Assembly: GCA_002371715.1 (NCBI GenBank)
Contig: DFGF01000091.1
Span: forward strand, 1 to 16,419
Origin: Prevotella sp. UBA3757
GTDB lineage: Bacteria > Bacteroidota > Bacteroidia > Bacteroidales > Bacteroidaceae
DNA: 16,419 bases
Direction of reading: 5' to 3'
The position numbers were made by a program, and so were the translations under genes. Of this stretch, positions 14,349-16,419 are shown piece after piece; the stretch's first letter is position 1, and every line of letters starts with the position of its first letter. The notes under the pieces were generated by a model. That model searched no databases. It was not told the DNA's origin and was given only the letters and a program-made list of their open reading frames with translations.

Positions 14349-14729
14349 TTAGTTTTTTACCTTCTTACCTTTCATTATATAGATGCCTCGTTTCAACGGT
14401 GCTTCATTCAGTGGTTTCTTTCCATCGGCCACCCTTCGCCCTTGCAGGTCGTAGATGCTATTCTCCAGACTCTGGGACGGGGTGGGAGAGGTGGCTTTTG
14501 GACTGTTGATGTTTGTCGTGTTGCTGAAGTCTATCACCAGTGTCTGCATGTCGTGCGTCGTTTCTGGTGTTCCGTCATTGTATCTGAGGTTCACCAAGTC
14601 GCCGCTGAAGGTCATCTGTTTCACCTTCTTTGCATCAACCGTTGTCACGTCCTCCTTCGTCGTGTCCTGGGCCAGCGTGACTATTGCCGACAGCCAGCAG
14701 CCAGCAGCCAACATCCAAAATCTTTTCAT
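14349..14729 (-). CDS. Small exported protein with a T9SS-like C-terminal tail
   Basis: 126 aa. The signal peptide (MKRF, core WMLAAGCWLSAIVT, cleavage near LAQ-D) is followed by a short beta segment: KKVKQMTFSGDLVNLRYN, then TTHDMQTLVIDF. This resembles the N-terminal 'DGT...ID' strand of the neighbouring lyase and of other Prevotella exported proteins. A Ser/Thr/Pro linker (SPKATSPTPSQSL) leads into SIYDLQGRRV...LKRGIYIMKGKKVKN, close to the tail of the metalloprotease at 12469. The tail pattern is typical of cargo-like C-terminal domains, although this one has Lys at the end and is partly heptamer-derived. No enzyme domain is present, so it is nearly all targeting signal. It precedes the pectate lyase by 17 nt and lies 56 nt after tRNA-Arg. 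Function unknown. Confidence 0.8.
   Translation of the reverse strand: MKRFWMLAAGCWLSAIVTLAQDTTKEDVTTVDAKKVKQMTFSGDLVNLRYNDGTPETTHDMQTLVIDFSNTTNINSPKATSPTPSQSLENSIYDLQGRRVADGKKPLNEAPLKRGIYIMKGKKVKN
14691..14718. repeat. Heptamer repeat in the small exported protein's signal-peptide coding sequence
   Basis: Four units in exact register on the + strand: CAGCCAG, CAGCCAG, CAGCCAA, CATCCAA. On the coding strand this is (TGGCTGC)n, whose cyclic translation W-L-L-A-A-G-C matches the observed MLAAGCWL. Confidence 0.9.
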
Positions 14730-14785
14730 CGTGTTTTTTGTTTTTGTTTTAGTATATTAAAGAAATGTACTGTTTCCTCACTTAG

Positions 14786-14857
14786 TACCCCGACCGAGAA
14801 TCGAACTCGGAACTAAGCTTTAGGAGAGCCTTGTTATATCCATTTAACTATCAGGGC
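14786..14857 (-). tRNA. tRNA-Arg (anticodon CCT)
   Basis: The 72-nt cloverleaf folds cleanly on the minus strand. The acceptor stem GCCCTGA pairs with TCGGGGT (G-U at 1-72 and U-G at 5-68), discriminator A. The D arm is GTTA-AATGGATA-TAAC. The anticodon stem AGGCT/AGCTT has loop CTCCTAA, giving anticodon CCT (reads AGG). The T arm is CCGAG-TTCGATT-CTCGG. No CCA is encoded (CTAAG follows). It lies just downstream of a consensus promoter in the 48-bp repeat, with 5' end about 16 nt after the -7 box. No obvious terminator separates it from the exported-protein gene. Confidence 0.95.
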
Positions 14858-14873
14858 AACACTTTCTGGCTGC

Positions 14874-14921
14874 AAAGGTACGAATAAGTGAGCAAAAAGC
14901 CAAATTTATTTGGACTTTTTC
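14874..14921 (-). promoter_or_regulatory. tRNA-proximal copy of the 48-bp promoter/hairpin repeat
   Basis: Identical to 14949-14996. On the minus strand it contains -33 TTTG (14901-14904), 20-nt spacer and, with the adjoining base, -7 TACCTTTG (14873-14880), a consensus match 16 bp before the tRNA 5' end. The same unit holds an inverted repeat at 14894-14920 (AAAAAG, CCAAA-TTTA-TTTGG, CTTTTT with one bulge) that overlaps the -33. Confidence 0.85.
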
Positions 14922-14948
14922 GAACGTGAGTACCTTCCTGCGGCGCAA

Positions 14949-14996
14949 AAAGGTACGAATAAGTGAGCAAAAAGCCAAATTTATTTGGACTTTTTC
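14949..14996 (-). repeat. tRNA-distal copy of the 48-bp promoter/hairpin repeat
   Basis: A perfect direct copy of 14874-14921, 75 bp away. Here the -7 reads TACCTTTT (14948-14955), one base off the TAnnTTTG consensus, so the copy may be a weaker second promoter. Its hairpin (14969-14995), with flanking A/T tracts 21 bp after the GNAT stop, could terminate that gene's mRNA. Confidence 0.85.
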
Positions 14997-15016
14997 CTTT
15001 TTTTATGATTAAACGC

Positions 15017-16153
15017 TTAGAGATTCTTGCGGTAGCAGCGGTGACGACGGTGGATGACAGACTCCAGATACTGCCACTGTGAGAGCACACCCTCGTTGGT
15101 CTCCATCTGCGGTCCGGTTTCTGCCCATTCGAAATGGTAGCGCTGGAACCACCGTATCAGGTCGTCGAAAATCAGGGCATTGGCTCCTTTGCTGCGGTAT
15201 TCGGGCAGTACGCCTATCAGTAGCAGGTCAACAATCTCCGTGCGGTGCCATTTCAGTATTTTCAGCAGGTGCCACCAGCCGAATGGCAGGAAACGGCCGT
15301 CGCGCGTCTTCTGCATGGCGCGGGAGAACGATGGGAAGGTGATGCCGAAGCCCACCATCTTGTCGCCGTCAAAGACGGCCGTGACAAGATTGAGGTCGGC
15401 AATCTTGATATAGTTGTTCACCAGTTTGTCAATCTGCTTGTCGGACAGTTGGCTGAAACCATAGAGGTCCTTATAGGTGGCGTTGAGCAAGTCGAAAACC
15501 TTGCGGCCATAGCCTTCTTGTATCAGTTCACGGCGTGTAAACTTATGGACACGCAGGCCATAGCGCTTACGTACCATCTCGGTAATTTTGGCAAATTTGT
15601 CAGGCACGACCTCGGGGACCTTTACCTTCATCTCCACGTAGTCGTTGTCTTTTTCGAACCCGGCCATACTCTCCATGTGTTTGGGATAGTATGGGTAGTT
15701 ATAGTTGACATACATGGTCGACAGCTGGTCGAAACCCTCTATCATCATGCCTTCCCGGTCGGTATCGATGAAACCGAGGGGGCCTACAATCTCTGTCATG
15801 CCGTGCTGTAGTCCCCACTGCTCGACGGCTTTCAGAAGTGCCTCAGACACCTCCTTGTCGTCAATGAAGTCAAACCATCCGAAGCGTACTTGCTTGCGGT
15901 TCCATCGCTCGTTGGCCCGATGGTTGATGATGGCAGCCACGCGGCCAACCATCTTTCCGTCTTTGAAAGCCATCAGATATTCCGCATCGCAACACTCGAA
16001 CGAAGGATTCTTGTCCTTTCTCAAAGTGTCCATTTCATCGGAAAACAGAAAGGGTACGGCACAGTCGTTGCCCCGATACAAGTCGTAGTGGAACTGCACG
16101 AACTGCTTCAGTTCCTTCCGGCTGGTCACTTGTTTGATGTTTACTTTACTCAT
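15017..16153 (-). CDS. GNAT-like N-acetyltransferase family protein
   Basis: 378 aa from the ATG at 16153 (MSKVNIKQV). A 12-residue extension to a TTG at 16189 would begin upstream of the predicted -7 box and is rejected. The architecture fits the Bacteroidota 'GNAT family / hypothetical' proteins of about 370-390 aa. The N-terminal part has LMAFKDGKMVGRVAAIINHRAN (split: LMAFKDGKMVGRV, AAIINHRAN), a beta4-like strand, and then IVGPLGFIDTDREGMMIEGF. The C-terminal part has LVTAVFDGDKMVGFGITFP and VDLLLIGVLPEYRSKGANALI, with EYRSKG in the place of the acetyl-CoA-binding R/Q-x-x-G-x-A loop. The protein may consist of two tandem GNAT folds. Substrate unknown. It stands alone, with its own promoter at 16176-16207. 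Confidence 0.75.
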   Translation of the reverse strand: MSKVNIKQVTSRKELKQFVQFHYDLYRGNDCAVPFLFSDEMDTLRKDKNPSFECCDAEYLMAFKDGKMVGRVAAIINHRANERWNRKQVRFGWFDFIDDKEVSEALLKAVEQWGLQHGMTEIVGPLGFIDTDREGMMIEGFDQLSTMYVNYNYPYYPKHMESMAGFEKDNDYVEMKVKVPEVVPDKFAKITEMVRKRYGLRVHKFTRRELIQEGYGRKVFDLLNATYKDLYGFSQLSDKQIDKLVNNYIKIADLNLVTAVFDGDKMVGFGITFPSFSRAMQKTRDGRFLPFGWWHLLKILKWHRTEIVDLLLIGVLPEYRSKGANALIFDDLIRWFQRYHFEWAETGPQMETNEGVLSQWQYLESVIHRRHRCYRKNL

Positions 16154-16175
16154 TGCCTGCGGTCTTTTAGTTTTG

Positions 16176-16207
16176 CAAAAGTACAACAAAATGTTGAAAC
16201 AAGCAAA
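16176..16207 (-). promoter_or_regulatory. Promoter of the GNAT-like gene
   Basis: Minus strand: -33 TTTG (16204-16207), 20-nt spacer, -7 TACTTTTG (16176-16183). The -33 nearly touches the stop of the upstream helicase gene (16210-16212). The position of the -7 box fixes the start at 16153. Confidence 0.75.
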
Positions 16208-16209
16208 TT

Positions 16210-16419
16210 TCAGTCTCTTAATTTTTCAATGTAATGCCATAATTGCTGATAAAAGGGGTGTCGTGTCATGGTTACGCGGTCGCCAAGAATAATGAGCTTC
16301 ATGCGAGCGCGGGTGATGGCTACGTTCATGCGTCGCAGGTCACGCAGGAAACCAATCTGGCCGTCGTCGTTGCTGCGTACCAGTGAGATGACGATGATGT
16401 CGCGCTCCTGCCCTTGGAA
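16210..16419 (-). CDS. C-terminus of a second SF1B (Upf1/Dna2-like) helicase, 5' truncated by window edge
   Basis: The frame is open from the right edge to a TGA (16210-16212), 69 residues. It begins in motif V (FQGQERDIIVISLVRSN) and contains motif VI (MNVAITRARMKLIILGD), the arginine-finger signature of superfamily 1 helicases, then ends in HYIEKLRD. GQERD followed by a long strand and NVAITRAR is typical of Upf1/IGHMBP2-type enzymes. The rest of the gene lies beyond the window, so the domain composition is unknown. It is clearly distinct in sequence from the nuclease-helicase at 586-3114 (GSQRD, NVAMTRARK). Confidence 0.9.
   Translation of the reverse strand, partial: FQGQERDIIVISLVRSNDDGQIGFLRDLRRMNVAITRARMKLIILGDRVTMTRHPFYQQLWHYIEKLRD

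Noticed and set aside
14851..15090. 79-aa minus-strand frame with an internal peptide repeat (KSPNKFGFLLTYSYL)
   Set aside because: The repeat is only the translation of the duplicated 48-bp promoter unit. The frame overlaps the tRNA 5' end and the GNAT gene end.
1..16419. Mobile element or defence island
   Set aside because: No transposase, integrase, toxin-antitoxin, restriction or phage genes. The two helicases alone are not enough, and they are not adjacent to typical defence partners.

Overview
The window looks like chromosomal DNA of a member of the Bacteroidota, most likely Prevotellaceae. Four things point there: promoters of the TTG/TTTG - 18 to 20 nt - TAnnTTTG type with no clear Shine-Dalgarno sequences; lipoprotein and secreted-protein signals typical of the phylum; C-terminal tails of the form YDLxGRR...GVYIxxGKKVxx; and families such as DUF3108, the bacterial GH3 fold and a PL1 pectate lyase. 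Coding density is high and the DNA is moderately GC-rich. I see no integrase, transposase, CRISPR array or phage gene.

Layout. (1) 1-375 (+): 3' end of a surface or secreted protein, cut by the left edge. (2) 376-585: convergent intergenic spacer with an array of a 12-bp palindrome repeated every 22 bp. (3) 586-7558 (-): closely spaced cluster, read GH3-family enzyme, Ig-like lipoprotein, DUF3108 protein, then a Dna2-like nuclease-helicase. (4) 7642-8298 (-) LuxR-type response regulator, divergent from cysS (8411-9922, +). (5) cysS converges on a small C1-type cysteine peptidase lipoprotein (9976-10764, -) across a 10-unit heptamer repeat. That peptidase diverges from an M6-type metalloprotease (10856-12469, +) through a mirror-symmetric double promoter. 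(6) 12472-14729 (-): PL1 pectate lyase preceded by a 126-aa secreted protein, with tRNA-Arg(CCT) upstream. (7) A perfectly duplicated 48-bp promoter/hairpin unit upstream of the tRNA. (8) A GNAT-like protein (15017-16153, -) and the 3' end of a second SF1B helicase (16210-16419, -), cut by the right edge.

Working picture. The secreted proteins (pectate lyase, metalloprotease, cysteine peptidase, lipoproteins) fit a polysaccharide- and protein-degrading gut or rumen anaerobe. The rest is housekeeping (CysRS, tRNA-Arg) plus helicases. I see no defence island, secondary-metabolite cluster or other dedicated new system.

The most unusual signal is a pervasive 7-bp-period DNA repeat habit. Heptamer runs sit between genes, inside the cysS coding sequence, at stop and start codons, in a promoter, and in the hydrophobic signal-peptide cores of four different exported proteins. 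The 22-bp palindrome array and the duplicated tRNA promoter are the next most interesting.
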